Shown one piece after another: positions 33,681-43,150 of a stretch of 64,000 nt of DNA. Position numbers and translations under genes: made by a program. Origin of the DNA: Flavobacterium aquiphilum (lineage in GTDB: Bacteria > Bacteroidota > Bacteroidia > Flavobacteriales > Flavobacteriaceae); NCBI RefSeq assembly GCF_027111335.1, contig NZ_CP114288.1:3038001-3102000 (forward strand). Direction: 5' to 3'. Within the stretch, counting starts at the first letter, position 1. Every line of letters begins with the position of its first letter. Under the pieces are notes generated by a model that saw only the letters and a program-made list of their open reading frames with translations, was not told where the DNA came from and made no database searches.

Positions 33681-36212
33681 TTAAGGTTTTTGATATAAAA
33701 CACGACTTCCGGTAACTTTATAATATGCTCCTGATGGGAGATTTACATCAGCATCGGCAGCGGCATCATTAGCATAAACAGGAGGTGTTAGGTACACGAA
33801 AAATCCGTTTTCATCAAAATAAGCTCTAAGTGTATCGAGTTGCATATCGGTACCTGAAACTGTTTTTTGTCCAGTATAAAATTCATAACGAGATTTACCA
33901 GTACCTTTACCAGTTCCAGCTTTGGCTTTATATGTCCCACCATCTAAATTTGGAAAACCTGCTGAAAAAGTATTCATAAAAAAAGCATTGCCACTACCTC
34001 CAGCATATAAAGTATAATTTATATTAACCGACAATGCTTCATACGTTCTAGTTGTCTGTCCTGTGGCTAAAAATGCTGATCCTACTGAACTCTTATATAT
34101 ATCACCATTATATACTGCTGCATATATATCACCATTAGGCGATACACTGATAGACGACCATGTTCGTAATGTTGTAAGCAAATCTGTTAACGTATTAGTG
34201 CCAGATGCAATTCTGTAAATAGAGCCGCCTCTTACAGCTGCATAAACATCATTATTAGGAGCAGCAGCAATATGATAATCTCTAGCCGTAACTCCTAAAG
34301 CAACGAAAGAACCTACACCTCCCGTTCTTCTATATATATCACCTATACTGCCTCCTGTTGAATTTGTAGACCCATTTGAAAAATATACATCACCATTGGG
34401 TGTACAACACATTGATCTAACAGCAGGAATAGCCAATTGTAAAGAAAAACTACCCGTACCTCCTGTTTGTTTGTTGATTCCTGGGCTAGTACCTAATTGC
34501 GTACATACATACACATCACCACTAGGAGTTACACAGCCTCCGGTAATATACGCACCAGATAACCCAGTTGTAGCATATAGAGCTAGTGCTCCGGTACCAC
34601 CTGTTTGTTTAAAAAGTCCGGTTTGGGTACAAAAAAATACATCTCCATTCAAACCCGGAAATGATCCCAAATAATTTCTGTTAGTTGCATCTAATACCGT
34701 TAGTATTGAACTAATTATAAAATTCACCGTCCTACCTGCCGTTACAATTAAATCTCTTCCCGGAAAAATACTTTCAGAATCTTCAATACCAACGGATTTT
34801 GTCGATTGGTTCCCTAGTGTAATATCTTTTAAAGGAGTGTTTATCACGTCAATACCTAAATATGTACCAGTGTCAGTTATTCTGCTGTCAGTTCCAGTTG
34901 TAGTAGTTCCAAATTTCACTAATTTATTTACTGTACCATTTAATTGAGCAACTATATCACTAGTCATGGCAATAGTACCACTTTTATCAGGCCATGTCCA
35001 AGTTCTTGTAGCTGTTGTAATTACAGAAAATAAGTTCGTGAATGTGTTTGCGGAATTTCGTAATCCTAACATTCCGTTTAAAAATGTTTTCAATCCTGAA
35101 ACGGTTTGAGCTGTATTAGTAGTCATGTCTCCAGCATTCCAAGTAGCTTTTTCAGTAGCGGAAACTGCCTGATCTATTGCGTTTACTTTTGTTAGTTGAG
35201 TATCTGTAACATATCTTTTATCTGTACTATCCGCAATATCGGCTGTTGTGGCATCTGCACCACCAGTAACCAATCCATTAGCATCATAAGTTACTTTTGT
35301 TTTTGTTGCTCCTGTGATTGGCAAATTGGCAGTTAGCTTTCCATTTAAAGTGGTTAAAATATCATTTATTTGCTTTTGAATTTTTCCAAAAGCTTGCAAA
35401 ACCGTATCAGTTGAAACTATCGCTCCACCAGTTGCAAAAGAAATTCCGCTTAATACGGTTGCCAAAACTCTAGCAGCTTCGAAATATAAATGTATTGAAC
35501 CTTCTGGCAAGGCATCAGTATTAGTTGCAGAGCTTCCAGAACCGCCTTCAATCCAACCATCTTCAATATCATAATTGTAGTTGATAACATCGGAGCCGCT
35601 TCCAGAATCTACTTGAGCATAATCTCCAGCGTTTGCCGTTGGATATGCTGTTTCCAAAGCACCTAAAGAGGTATATTTTCCTTTAAAGCGATCATTGTAC
35701 GCAGAAGCATCTAATTTTGTTGATAGCCCTTCATCCACATAATCCTTTGTTGCGTAGGCACTCAAATCTACAGGAGTTGAACCGGTTATTGTTGCACCAT
35801 ACACATCGATAACACCTAATTTTATGGTTCCTACAGGAAATAAATTGGGTTCCGTGGCTGAAGTTGCATCTTCATTGCCTTTGAAAATATTATAACCTCC
35901 GGTATTATTACCCAACAAAACATCTTTTCGGTGATAACCATCTGTTGCAGCGTCCAGCGTTACGTTATATTCGGGGTTTTCCGTAAACTCCATTTGACTG
36001 ATTCGCCACTCGAAAGCCAATTCATCAACATGAACATTTAGGCCGTCCGTGTCTATGTTTCCCTTTTTTAAAACTGCATCAGGGTTTTCTAAAGCAGTTA
36101 TTCTGCTATCAACAAGCGCAAAATTACCATTGATAACATCAGCCGCTTGTCTTGCAGGCGTTCCGGTTTTATCACCTACAACCGTACCTTTGAAAATCTG
36201 TTCCATACTCAT
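33681..36212 (-). CDS. Phage tail fibre / receptor-binding protein with propeller-like repeats
   Basis: An 843-residue structural protein. Residues 1-230 look like a baseplate-attachment region, 230-500 is a Thr/Ala/Asn-rich shaft that ends in a WTWPDKSGTIAM motif common in tail fibres, and about 510-765 has six copies of a 35-45 residue repeat with core NGDVY...GxIYKxxxGxxxF, which suggests a six-bladed propeller. The C-terminus (DENGFFVYLTPP) is a short cap. It likely binds the host surface. It is the largest gene after the tail tip genes in the late operon. Confidence 0.7.
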   Translation of the reverse strand: MSMEQIFKGTVVGDKTGTPARQAADVINGNFALVDSRITALENPDAVLKKGNIDTDGLNVHVDELAFEWRISQMEFTENPEYNVTLDAATDGYHRKDVLLGNNTGGYNIFKGNEDATSATEPNLFPVGTIKLGVIDVYGATITGSTPVDLSAYATKDYVDEGLSTKLDASAYNDRFKGKYTSLGALETAYPTANAGDYAQVDSGSGSDVINYNYDIEDGWIEGGSGSSATNTDALPEGSIHLYFEAARVLATVLSGISFATGGAIVSTDTVLQAFGKIQKQINDILTTLNGKLTANLPITGATKTKVTYDANGLVTGGADATTADIADSTDKRYVTDTQLTKVNAIDQAVSATEKATWNAGDMTTNTAQTVSGLKTFLNGMLGLRNSANTFTNLFSVITTATRTWTWPDKSGTIAMTSDIVAQLNGTVNKLVKFGTTTTGTDSRITDTGTYLGIDVINTPLKDITLGNQSTKSVGIEDSESIFPGRDLIVTAGRTVNFIISSILTVLDATNRNYLGSFPGLNGDVFFCTQTGLFKQTGGTGALALYATTGLSGAYITGGCVTPSGDVYVCTQLGTSPGINKQTGGTGSFSLQLAIPAVRSMCCTPNGDVYFSNGSTNSTGGSIGDIYRRTGGVGSFVALGVTARDYHIAAAPNNDVYAAVRGGSIYRIASGTNTLTDLLTTLRTWSSISVSPNGDIYAAVYNGDIYKSSVGSAFLATGQTTRTYEALSVNINYTLYAGGSGNAFFMNTFSAGFPNLDGGTYKAKAGTGKGTGKSRYEFYTGQKTVSGTDMQLDTLRAYFDENGFFVYLTPPVYANDAAADADVNLPSGAYYKVTGSRVLYQKP

Positions 36213-36215
36213 TTT

Positions 36216-36722
36216 TTAAACGTAACCTATTACTAATTGAATTTTCCAATCATTAGTTGCCGAACCTGAAAAAATAACATTATTTGCTATTGCCGACGGT
36301 GCCGGATTATACACTGTCATAATTGTTATTTGGTCGTTTACCATCACATTAATCGTTGCAGGATTCAAATTATTGAACTGAACACCAATTCCCTGTGCAG
36401 AAGTCCTGTGTGAATCTTCAGGATAAGGCGTTGGAGCCGTGATCGTATCGCCAATACTAAAGCCATTATTCACATTTTTACAAACTAACATTACTAAAAC
36501 TCCTGCAATCACAGCACCCGAAGACAAACCTGTTGCAACAGAATAGTTTCGATCTGTAGTCCATGAATCCAATGTCACTACTTTTGATTTTGCAATTGTT
36601 GACTGCAAAGCCTCAATATAATCGACAATTGCATTCTCGACTTCTCGATGCTCACTAGCTTGTATATCTGAGGTATCGGCTAATTTTGTCGCTATCAATT
36701 CGCGAATTTCAGTTAGTGTCAT
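36216..36722 (-). CDS. Phage tail-region protein, unknown
   Basis: A 168-residue soluble protein. The first 40 residues are helical (LTEIRELIATKLADTSDIQA), and the rest is beta-rich with Val/Thr/Asn. No family is recognised. It lies 3 bp from the fibre gene start and is probably a minor tail or baseplate component. Confidence 0.65.
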   Translation of the reverse strand: MTLTEIRELIATKLADTSDIQASEHREVENAIVDYIEALQSTIAKSKVVTLDSWTTDRNYSVATGLSSGAVIAGVLVMLVCKNVNNGFSIGDTITAPTPYPEDSHRTSAQGIGVQFNNLNPATINVMVNDQITIMTVYNPAPSAIANNVIFSGSATNDWKIQLVIGYV

Positions 36723-36727
36723 ATCTT

Positions 36728-36946
36728 TTATTTATAATCAGTTTCTGAGTAATCATTACTCGAATATTCTCTTACAACTACCGGAGGCAATGGAATAACA
36801 TCAAAATCAAATGTATCTACCATGCTGTCAAATGTTACAGTTGTGCTATCGAATGTAAAATACCCCGGAACCGGATCGATAACCGGATCATTTATACTTG
36901 GAAACTTGCTATTTCCTACACCTATTCTTTGAATGTTATTTGCCAT
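36728..36946 (-). CDS. Small phage protein, unknown
   Basis: A 72-residue acidic protein with a repeated TFDSxxxTFDS pattern in the middle (residues 28-46). It is closely packed between two tail genes (2 and 5 bp gaps), which supports a real gene. No function can be suggested. Confidence 0.55.
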   Translation of the reverse strand: MANNIQRIGVGNSKFPSINDPVIDPVPGYFTFDSTTVTFDSMVDTFDFDVIPLPPVVVREYSSNDYSETDYK

Positions 36947-36948
36947 AA

Positions 36949-39714
36949 TTAAAAAGGTCCTGGTACATATTGTGCATGAACAGGTAAACCAATTATATTT
37001 CCTGATCCGTTTACAAAATCAATTGTTTTTAAATACACTGAATTACTTCCTTCGATAGGCATTGGTAATGCTAATCTTTGCGGTAATTCAAATATTATTT
37101 CATCAGTAGAAAGATATCCTATCGAAAAAGTAACTTCATAAGCAGCATCACCAGTTTGAGAGTGTTCAGCATGAAATATAACCACACCATTTCTAAGAAT
37201 ACGAACACCTGAAAAAGTAAATTCCAAACCACTTCCGTTCATTGTTAACCAAATACTACCTTTTAATAACAAATTGAATGAGGCCGGTATATTTGGATCG
37301 ATAATTAGTTGGTATTTTGGACAAAAACCGAGATCATCAGTTGTACCAATTAAATCCAACGAAACCGCATAATCTTTTATCCTTGTAATTGATATCGTAT
37401 CTGTTGCCGTTGCACCATCATTATCAGTTACTTGAATCTGATATTTATAACTATCTTCGGTAAGATTTTGCAAGTCGGTTGCTAATTGGTTTGGACTCAT
37501 GATGATATCACCAAAACCACCTTCTAATTTTGTCCAAATCTGAGAAACAATATATCCATCCACATCATAAGCTGTCGCCAACAACGAAGCCGTAGTTTGC
37601 GCATCCGTTAATACAATATCAGTTCCGGCATTTACAATTGGCGGTATATTTTCGGGGTTACTTCCTGAATCGCCTGAATCACGATATACAGCCCTTGATA
37701 ACGTAAGCGTTGATTTGTTTAGATCAATATCCCATGATAAATTGGTCACTACAAATGATTTATCATAGACATATTTAAACAAAATCAAATCGTTAAATTT
37801 TATCGCATTATGCACAACCATGTCCATTTTTTCGGATGCTACATTAAACATACGTCTAATGATATTTGCTACAATCTGACCATAACGGGAGGTTTCAATT
37901 TTATAAACACTATCCGTCCATTGCATCCAAGAAACACGGCTATCTACATAATCATTATTTTTATACACTCTAACAACAAACGATCCAATAACAGCATCCG
38001 TTGTCTGAACTACCATTCTATCACTAGAATAATAATTATAAATAACCCCTATATCTTCAAGTAAAATACCTTCATGATAAGTTGTATTTTTATTATCTGA
38101 AATTAAATTTGCACCATCCAAATGCACAACAGAATAATTAATACCATTTTGCATAAATTGATCCAAAATTGGAACTTCGATTTCATTATAATCAACAGTA
38201 GCTTCTTTCAGTTTTGCTAATCGAAAGGACTTGCTAAACGCACTATCATCATCCGCATAAGTCAATTCTATTTCTTTATCAATGGTAAATTCATCGGATA
38301 TCACATCGACAACCTCATAATTTTCATTGAATGCCACTGGACTAACTTTCATTTCAGTAATTTCAAATCCCAAAATATTATTACCAGGAATATTACCAAA
38401 TGGCCGCCATAACTTTATATCCAATAACCCCTCTTCCTGTATGATTACATCAAAATTTAACTTAGCCACTCCATCACTGGAAAAGATTATATTTTCGTTT
38501 TCAGGAATCGTTATTTTTCTGTTGGAAAACAATATTTCATCATTCAATTCAAACGAATACAACAAAGTATTATACCAATCCGTTTCATCAACACCCTCCA
38601 TCACATTGGCAAATTTTATAATTGTAAACGATGCCGATATGGTTAATTTTTGATACTTATATACATAAATCTTATTCTTAAGATTTATAAATTTTGTTTC
38701 ATCAAACGGCGCAATGTCTGCACTTATATTACCTGTGAAATCAGGATCAACCCATTCTTTTTTTATTGAATTTTGATAATTTGGAGCAATACATTTGCAG
38801 AAATAGTTATTGTTACCGTTCCAATCCGTTGCGTAAATTTCTCCAACAACCCCGGACATTACCACCCAACCGTCATTACTTTCTTTGGCAATTGTTTCAG
38901 GCAACGAAGGCTCTACACGTTTATGAGTTACCGAAATCATGTTATACGGCGGCACCATTGTTGTTGACGGAGTTACATAAGCAGTTACTTTTTTCAAAAG
39001 CTTTTTATCAATAACCGACCCTATCAATTCACCCGTTTGGATATTATATCGCTTTGCATCGATTCCACGGATATGACGTTTATTTATTCCTTCAATTTGC
39101 CAACAATTATCTGATTGAAAACAAACACACAACATGTCTTTCAAAAGCATATCTAAGATGCTGTACGCATCCATTTTTTTGTTTTTATCAGCAAAAGTCA
39201 ATGTATCTATATAAATCTTGTCCCAATCTTTTTGTACACTGTTTTCGATTGCAGGATTAAAAATTAAGTTTATATCAACACTTGTTAATGTTAGGATTTT
39301 ACAAAAAATAGCGATCACGCTTTTTTCATCATTATAAAAATCATCAGGCAGGTATTTTCCTTTTAATCTACCCAAACCACACGATGCCGTGAATTTTACA
39401 AATGTTACACCATTAGTATAAGGTTCAGCATATTGATCAGGAACAACAAACCCCTGCCAAATCATTGAATCATCTTCAGTCTGTTTTAATTCTACTTTAA
39501 AACGGATTTCATCACCAGTGAAGAATTTCATAAACTTAGCATCAATTAATTCATTATGCGCAAAATCAAAAGTCAAACTACTTCCCACAATCGATAAACC
39601 GTCTTTTTCGTCACCACCATTCCAAGCCAATACAATAGCAGAACGGGAGGCCTTTTCGATAACAAAAAGATTTTCACGCAAAACCTGATCTATTATGTCA
39701 ACGTAATACCCCAT
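36949..39714 (-). CDS. Large phage tail protein with a PKD-like domain
   Basis: A 921-residue protein directly after the tape measure (stop/start overlap of 1 bp), the place of the distal tail/tail-tip hub in siphoviruses. The N-terminal 200 residues have the FxGxVVPDQY and LGRLKGKYLPDDFY segments seen in tail-tip proteins. Near residue 690 there is a PKD/cadherin-like Ig domain (PPIVNAGTDIVLTDA to DNDGATATDTISI), which is often used to bind sugars or stiffen the tail tip. The C-terminal 130 residues are beta-rich. Confidence 0.75.
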   Translation of the reverse strand: MGYYVDIIDQVLRENLFVIEKASRSAIVLAWNGGDEKDGLSIVGSSLTFDFAHNELIDAKFMKFFTGDEIRFKVELKQTEDDSMIWQGFVVPDQYAEPYTNGVTFVKFTASCGLGRLKGKYLPDDFYNDEKSVIAIFCKILTLTSVDINLIFNPAIENSVQKDWDKIYIDTLTFADKNKKMDAYSILDMLLKDMLCVCFQSDNCWQIEGINKRHIRGIDAKRYNIQTGELIGSVIDKKLLKKVTAYVTPSTTMVPPYNMISVTHKRVEPSLPETIAKESNDGWVVMSGVVGEIYATDWNGNNNYFCKCIAPNYQNSIKKEWVDPDFTGNISADIAPFDETKFINLKNKIYVYKYQKLTISASFTIIKFANVMEGVDETDWYNTLLYSFELNDEILFSNRKITIPENENIIFSSDGVAKLNFDVIIQEEGLLDIKLWRPFGNIPGNNILGFEITEMKVSPVAFNENYEVVDVISDEFTIDKEIELTYADDDSAFSKSFRLAKLKEATVDYNEIEVPILDQFMQNGINYSVVHLDGANLISDNKNTTYHEGILLEDIGVIYNYYSSDRMVVQTTDAVIGSFVVRVYKNNDYVDSRVSWMQWTDSVYKIETSRYGQIVANIIRRMFNVASEKMDMVVHNAIKFNDLILFKYVYDKSFVVTNLSWDIDLNKSTLTLSRAVYRDSGDSGSNPENIPPIVNAGTDIVLTDAQTTASLLATAYDVDGYIVSQIWTKLEGGFGDIIMSPNQLATDLQNLTEDSYKYQIQVTDNDGATATDTISITRIKDYAVSLDLIGTTDDLGFCPKYQLIIDPNIPASFNLLLKGSIWLTMNGSGLEFTFSGVRILRNGVVIFHAEHSQTGDAAYEVTFSIGYLSTDEIIFELPQRLALPMPIEGSNSVYLKTIDFVNGSGNIIGLPVHAQYVPGPF

Positions 39715-42251
39715 TATCCTAAACGATTATTTCGTTTATCAGTACGATCAAGTACTAACCTTAATTTATTTCCATCCACCACAAACCCACCACCCAGCGT
39801 AATATTTACATTTGAACCCGAATTCATAGCGTTCCAAATTTTTTGTTGTTGTCCTGAATTGGCTATCATTTCTCCACTATTTACACGAGCCATTATTTTA
39901 TCACCATAAAAAGACGTTCCTCCAACAATCCCGCCATTTGCATAACCTTTTATCCCAGATGGACCATTTTGAAGCTTACTACTAACAACCGCACTCAAAG
40001 CAACCAACGCAATACCGGCTGCAATAGCCGCATAAGGATTGGCTAATAATTTTTTAAATGCAATACCAGCGACACCCGCCTGTATCAAAGACTTTCCTAA
40101 GGCTCCCAAAAAATCACCTACAATCCCAAGCATTGAATTAAACACACCACTCATTGTTGCAGTTCCTAAAGCAATTGCCCCAATTGCCGTACCTATTCCA
40201 TTAGCCAAATCATTGCCTAATTGTGTAAATTGCTGTGAAAGGATAGATCCAATCTCTATCATATCAGTTTGCATAGATGCTTTTACCCCAGATACTGAAG
40301 CTTTCAATCTTTCCATCATTTGCTCAACCGTTTCAGTTGTTTTAATCAATGATGTAGGATCAAGATTTAAGGCTTTGGCAAATTCTACTTGTTTTATAGC
40401 TTCATTTGCAGATGCTACTTGCACAGCTGTCGTAGCAACTTCGTCACGGAATTGTTTTATTTTTTCGATCTGAGCATCATAAGCAGCCGCAGAACTTTCA
40501 GAAGGTTTTAATTCTAAAAATGATTTTAATTCGTCTAGGTTTTTTGGAGCTTTTATTTTCTCAATTTTTCCTGCACCTTCAACAACACCGCCCAACGCTT
40601 CGGTAACAGCATCAGCCTTTACAGCTTCATTTTCTAAAAGTTTGCCCGATTTTTTTAAGTAATCTTGTTTCGCATTAAACAATACTTGATCGGCACTTAA
40701 ATTTTCAGCATTGAAGTTCTTTAAATCAGCTTGTTGTTTACGTAATAATTCTGTTTGATGCTTAATCAAATCCGCTTTACTTACATTGTAATCCAATACC
40801 CCTTTTGAAACACTTCCTTCCTGAATAGTAACATTATTTGCCCCTTTTCTAATCTCTTTGATTTTAGACTCTGTTAAGGCAATTTTTTCACGTAATTCGA
40901 TTTCTTTTTGCACACGATCGTTTGCTCGTTTTTGCAATTCGTTATCGATAGCAGTTGCACGGCTTCGGTTAAAAATAGCTTCACGCAATTCGTCATACGA
41001 TTTTTTTGCAGTTCCGTTTTTAATCGCCTCATCATCGAGATTTTTAAAATAAGCAGGGTATAAATTTTGCAGCTTTTCCCTTGCTTCTTTCGATTCTGTT
41101 ATCGAGCCTTTTACATTCGTAGCAGAAGCATATAACTTATCCAACGTACCTACTTCGGTTGCAGAAGCTTTATTACCTTCCTCAATTGCTTTGTTTAAGG
41201 ATTGTTGAGCCGTTAGTGTTTTTTCGGAATTGATATACCAACCGTATGTAGCTGCTGCAACCAAACCGATAGCAATTGCCGCAGCAGTATATGGATTCGC
41301 AGCAATTACAGCCTGCAAACCAATCATAGTATCTTTTAAAGCATTGAATTTTGTAATTAGATTTGGTATAAATGTTAGCATTGAACCAAAAACCGTCAAC
41401 AATGGCCCAATTGCCGCCGCAACTCCTGCAATGACAACAATCGTTGTTTTGGTTCCTTCAGTTAAACTACCAAAGGACTTAATCAAACTATTGACATACG
41501 TAATCGCTTTTGTAAAAGCCGGAATCAATATCGTACCGAATTGCTGCGCAACCTGTTTCATGGATTCCTGAAAGATTCTCATTTGGTTGGCCGCACCGCC
41601 TCCGGTACGAATAAAATCACCCTGAGCATTTTTGGTAACACTCATTATATAAGCATATCTAAGATTTACCTTAGATGCCTGATCCATATCTTTAATTTGG
41701 GTTTTGATACCTTTTGACAATGCGAAATTTTGCAAATTCGCTTCTGTCATCACGATACCAAGCTTTTTAAGAGATTCTGTTTCGCCAGTGAATATTCCCG
41801 CCAAAGCCGTATTAGCCTGATCGATTCCGATATTTTTAAAGGAAGATAAGTCACCAGCCAAACCAACTAATGTTTTTGACATTTTAGCCGCTTTATCTTG
41901 TGACAAACCTAATGATGTTGCCATGTCTCCATAAGTTGCAGCCATATCTAAAGCTGTACCCTCGGCAATACCAAATGATTCCAAAGAAGTTTTTGCAAAA
42001 TCCTTTACACCATTTGCTGAATCCTTAAAAGCTACATCGACTTTATTCAGAGATTCATCATAATCTGAAGCCATTTTAACAGCAGCCGCACCAGCTAACA
42101 ATACAGGAGCAGTAATATACATCGACATTCCTTTTCCTATCGCTTGCATTTGGTTACCAAAAGCACCAATACGACGCATAGAGTTTTGCATCTCGGTTGA
42201 GAATCCCCTTAAATCCGCCTGAAACTTTATGGTTATATTAGCTAATCCCAT
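39714..42251 (-). CDS. Phage tail tape measure protein
   Basis: An 845-residue protein that sets tail length. The N-terminal 200 residues are the TP901-type domain (MRRIGAFGNQMQAIGKGMS, ATYGDMATSLGLSQDKAA), followed by hydrophobic stretches near 260-340, a charged coiled coil about 380-600, and Gly/Ala-rich hydrophobic segments near the C-terminus. I chose ATG 42251 (MGLANIT) instead of 42296, because the 15 extra codons are made of a hairpin in the leader. It heads its own transcript after a terminator. Confidence 0.88.
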   Translation of the reverse strand: MGLANITIKFQADLRGFSTEMQNSMRRIGAFGNQMQAIGKGMSMYITAPVLLAGAAAVKMASDYDESLNKVDVAFKDSANGVKDFAKTSLESFGIAEGTALDMAATYGDMATSLGLSQDKAAKMSKTLVGLAGDLSSFKNIGIDQANTALAGIFTGETESLKKLGIVMTEANLQNFALSKGIKTQIKDMDQASKVNLRYAYIMSVTKNAQGDFIRTGGGAANQMRIFQESMKQVAQQFGTILIPAFTKAITYVNSLIKSFGSLTEGTKTTIVVIAGVAAAIGPLLTVFGSMLTFIPNLITKFNALKDTMIGLQAVIAANPYTAAAIAIGLVAAATYGWYINSEKTLTAQQSLNKAIEEGNKASATEVGTLDKLYASATNVKGSITESKEAREKLQNLYPAYFKNLDDEAIKNGTAKKSYDELREAIFNRSRATAIDNELQKRANDRVQKEIELREKIALTESKIKEIRKGANNVTIQEGSVSKGVLDYNVSKADLIKHQTELLRKQQADLKNFNAENLSADQVLFNAKQDYLKKSGKLLENEAVKADAVTEALGGVVEGAGKIEKIKAPKNLDELKSFLELKPSESSAAAYDAQIEKIKQFRDEVATTAVQVASANEAIKQVEFAKALNLDPTSLIKTTETVEQMMERLKASVSGVKASMQTDMIEIGSILSQQFTQLGNDLANGIGTAIGAIALGTATMSGVFNSMLGIVGDFLGALGKSLIQAGVAGIAFKKLLANPYAAIAAGIALVALSAVVSSKLQNGPSGIKGYANGGIVGGTSFYGDKIMARVNSGEMIANSGQQQKIWNAMNSGSNVNITLGGGFVVDGNKLRLVLDRTDKRNNRLG

Positions 42252-42253
42252 TA

Positions 42254-42290
42254 AAAAACTACTTTTAAATATTGGTTTAAAAGTAGTTTC
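42254..42290 (-). promoter_or_regulatory. Leader hairpin before the tape measure start
   Basis: On the minus strand, AACTACTTTTAAA and TTTAAAAGTAGTT form a 13-bp stem with an 8-nt loop followed by T residues, ending next to the ATG at 42251. It could be a terminator/attenuator or a translation-control structure, which is why the upstream start codon at 42296 is unlikely. Confidence 0.55.
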
Positions 42291-42300
42291 AAGCATTTTT

Positions 42301-42324
42301 TTAAATGGTTAAATTATTTAACTT
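42301..42324. promoter_or_regulatory. Repeated palindrome, copy 1 (tape measure promoter region)
   Basis: A 24-bp sequence holding the perfect palindrome GTTAAAT-T-ATTTAAC. An exact second copy of the 24 bp lies at 49212-49235 before the portal gene. Both precede late-gene units, so it may be an operator or activator site for a phage regulator. Confidence 0.55.
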
Positions 42325-42340
42325 AATATCGTTTGCGCAA

Positions 42341-42370
42341 AAAAAAAGAGACATTGCACGCAATGTCTCT
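42341..42370 (-). terminator. Terminator before the tape measure unit
   Basis: An 11-bp perfect stem AGAGACATTGC / GCAATGTCTCT with a tiny loop, followed on the minus strand by a run of eight T. It lies 30 bp after the tail chaperone frame and would end the head/tail-tube transcript, splitting late genes in two units. Confidence 0.75.
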
Positions 42371-42399
42371 ACCAAAAAATAAATAAAAAATAAAAAAAA

Positions 42400-42768
42400 T
42401 TACGCTTTTGCTTTTTCTGCTCTCCACGCATCGACACGTGCGAAAAATGCTTCGCTGATCGCTTGCGCTTCCTGCATTTGTTTCATTTCTTCCTCAGCTA
42501 GTTTTTTAATCTTTTTTTCTTCCCACGGGAAAACCATTATATCGGTTTCTTTTCCGTTTTCACCCATAAACTGAGCCAAAGAAGCGTACATCATTTTACG
42601 GCTTATTTGCCAACGTTCCCGGCTTAAGAGATCTTCTTTTTTTCGATAGCCGTTTACGATATTAAAAAATTGCCGTTGGGTAAGGGAATAGAAATATTTA
42701 AGACTTAAACCTATTTCGCCGCAAGCCAATTCCTCTAATTGATCCCAGGTGTACGGCTTTATTTTTTC
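42400..42768 (-). CDS. Tail assembly chaperone extension (GT frame), reached by -1 frameshift
   Basis: The frame after the chaperone gene codes a conserved Bacteroidota phage segment (PYTWDQLEELACGEIG, KYFYSLTQ, IVNGYRKKED). There is no ATG or GTG before the conserved part; the only early start is a TTG inside it. It lies in the -1 frame relative to the chaperone and overlaps its end, so it is most likely translated as a fusion after slippage at GGGGGAAAAAA (42762-42772), like lambda gpG-gpGT. The length of the separate frame is 110 residues from that TTG, about 123 from the slip site. Confidence 0.7.
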   Translation of the reverse strand, partial: EKIKPYTWDQLEELACGEIGLSLKYFYSLTQRQFFNIVNGYRKKEDLLSRERWQISRKMMYASLAQFMGENGKETDIMVFPWEEKKIKKLAEEEMKQMQEAQAISEAFFARVDAWRAEKAKA

Positions 42769-43148
42769 CCCCTGGGCTTCGTCTTTTTTTCGGAGTCCTC
42801 TTCCTTTTCTTCAGTGCTGGCTTGTGGCATGTTTTGCGCAAATCCTTTTATTAATTGTGTCATAACCTGTTCGAATTGGCCCATATCCAAACAACGGATT
42901 TCCCTTGCCGTTAAAAACTCTTTGTTGTCGATGTTGCCGGCTATCATTGCCTCTACAATTTCGGACATCGTTTTCATGTTTGATAACAAAGTTTTACCCT
43001 CCTGAAACTGTAATAACACTTGGAACCGCTCGTTTACTTCCTCCAAAGTATCCAAACCCCAAAGTTCACCCAAACTTAAAAAAACTTCCAAGCCATAACC
43101 CAGCTTGAAAGTTTTTCCGTTTACCTGTATTTCTACTGTTTTACTCAT
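42759..43148 (-). CDS. Tail assembly chaperone (G protein)
   Basis: A 129-residue protein between the major tail protein and the frameshift extension, the standard place of the tail chaperone, which keeps the tape measure soluble during tail assembly. The sequence has VNGKTFKLGYGLEVFLSLGE and a charged tail ending in SEKKTKPRGKK, encoded by the slippery A/G runs. It is 2 bp from the major tail gene. Confidence 0.75.
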   Translation of the reverse strand: MSKTVEIQVNGKTFKLGYGLEVFLSLGELWGLDTLEEVNERFQVLLQFQEGKTLLSNMKTMSEIVEAMIAGNIDNKEFLTAREIRCLDMGQFEQVMTQLIKGFAQNMPQASTEEKEEDSEKKTKPRGKK

Positions 43149-43150
43149 AC

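Noticed and set aside
40039..40473. 144-codon plus-strand frame inside the tape measure gene
   Set aside because: It is antisense to the tape measure; its composition simply reflects the Ala/Gly-rich gene on the other strand.
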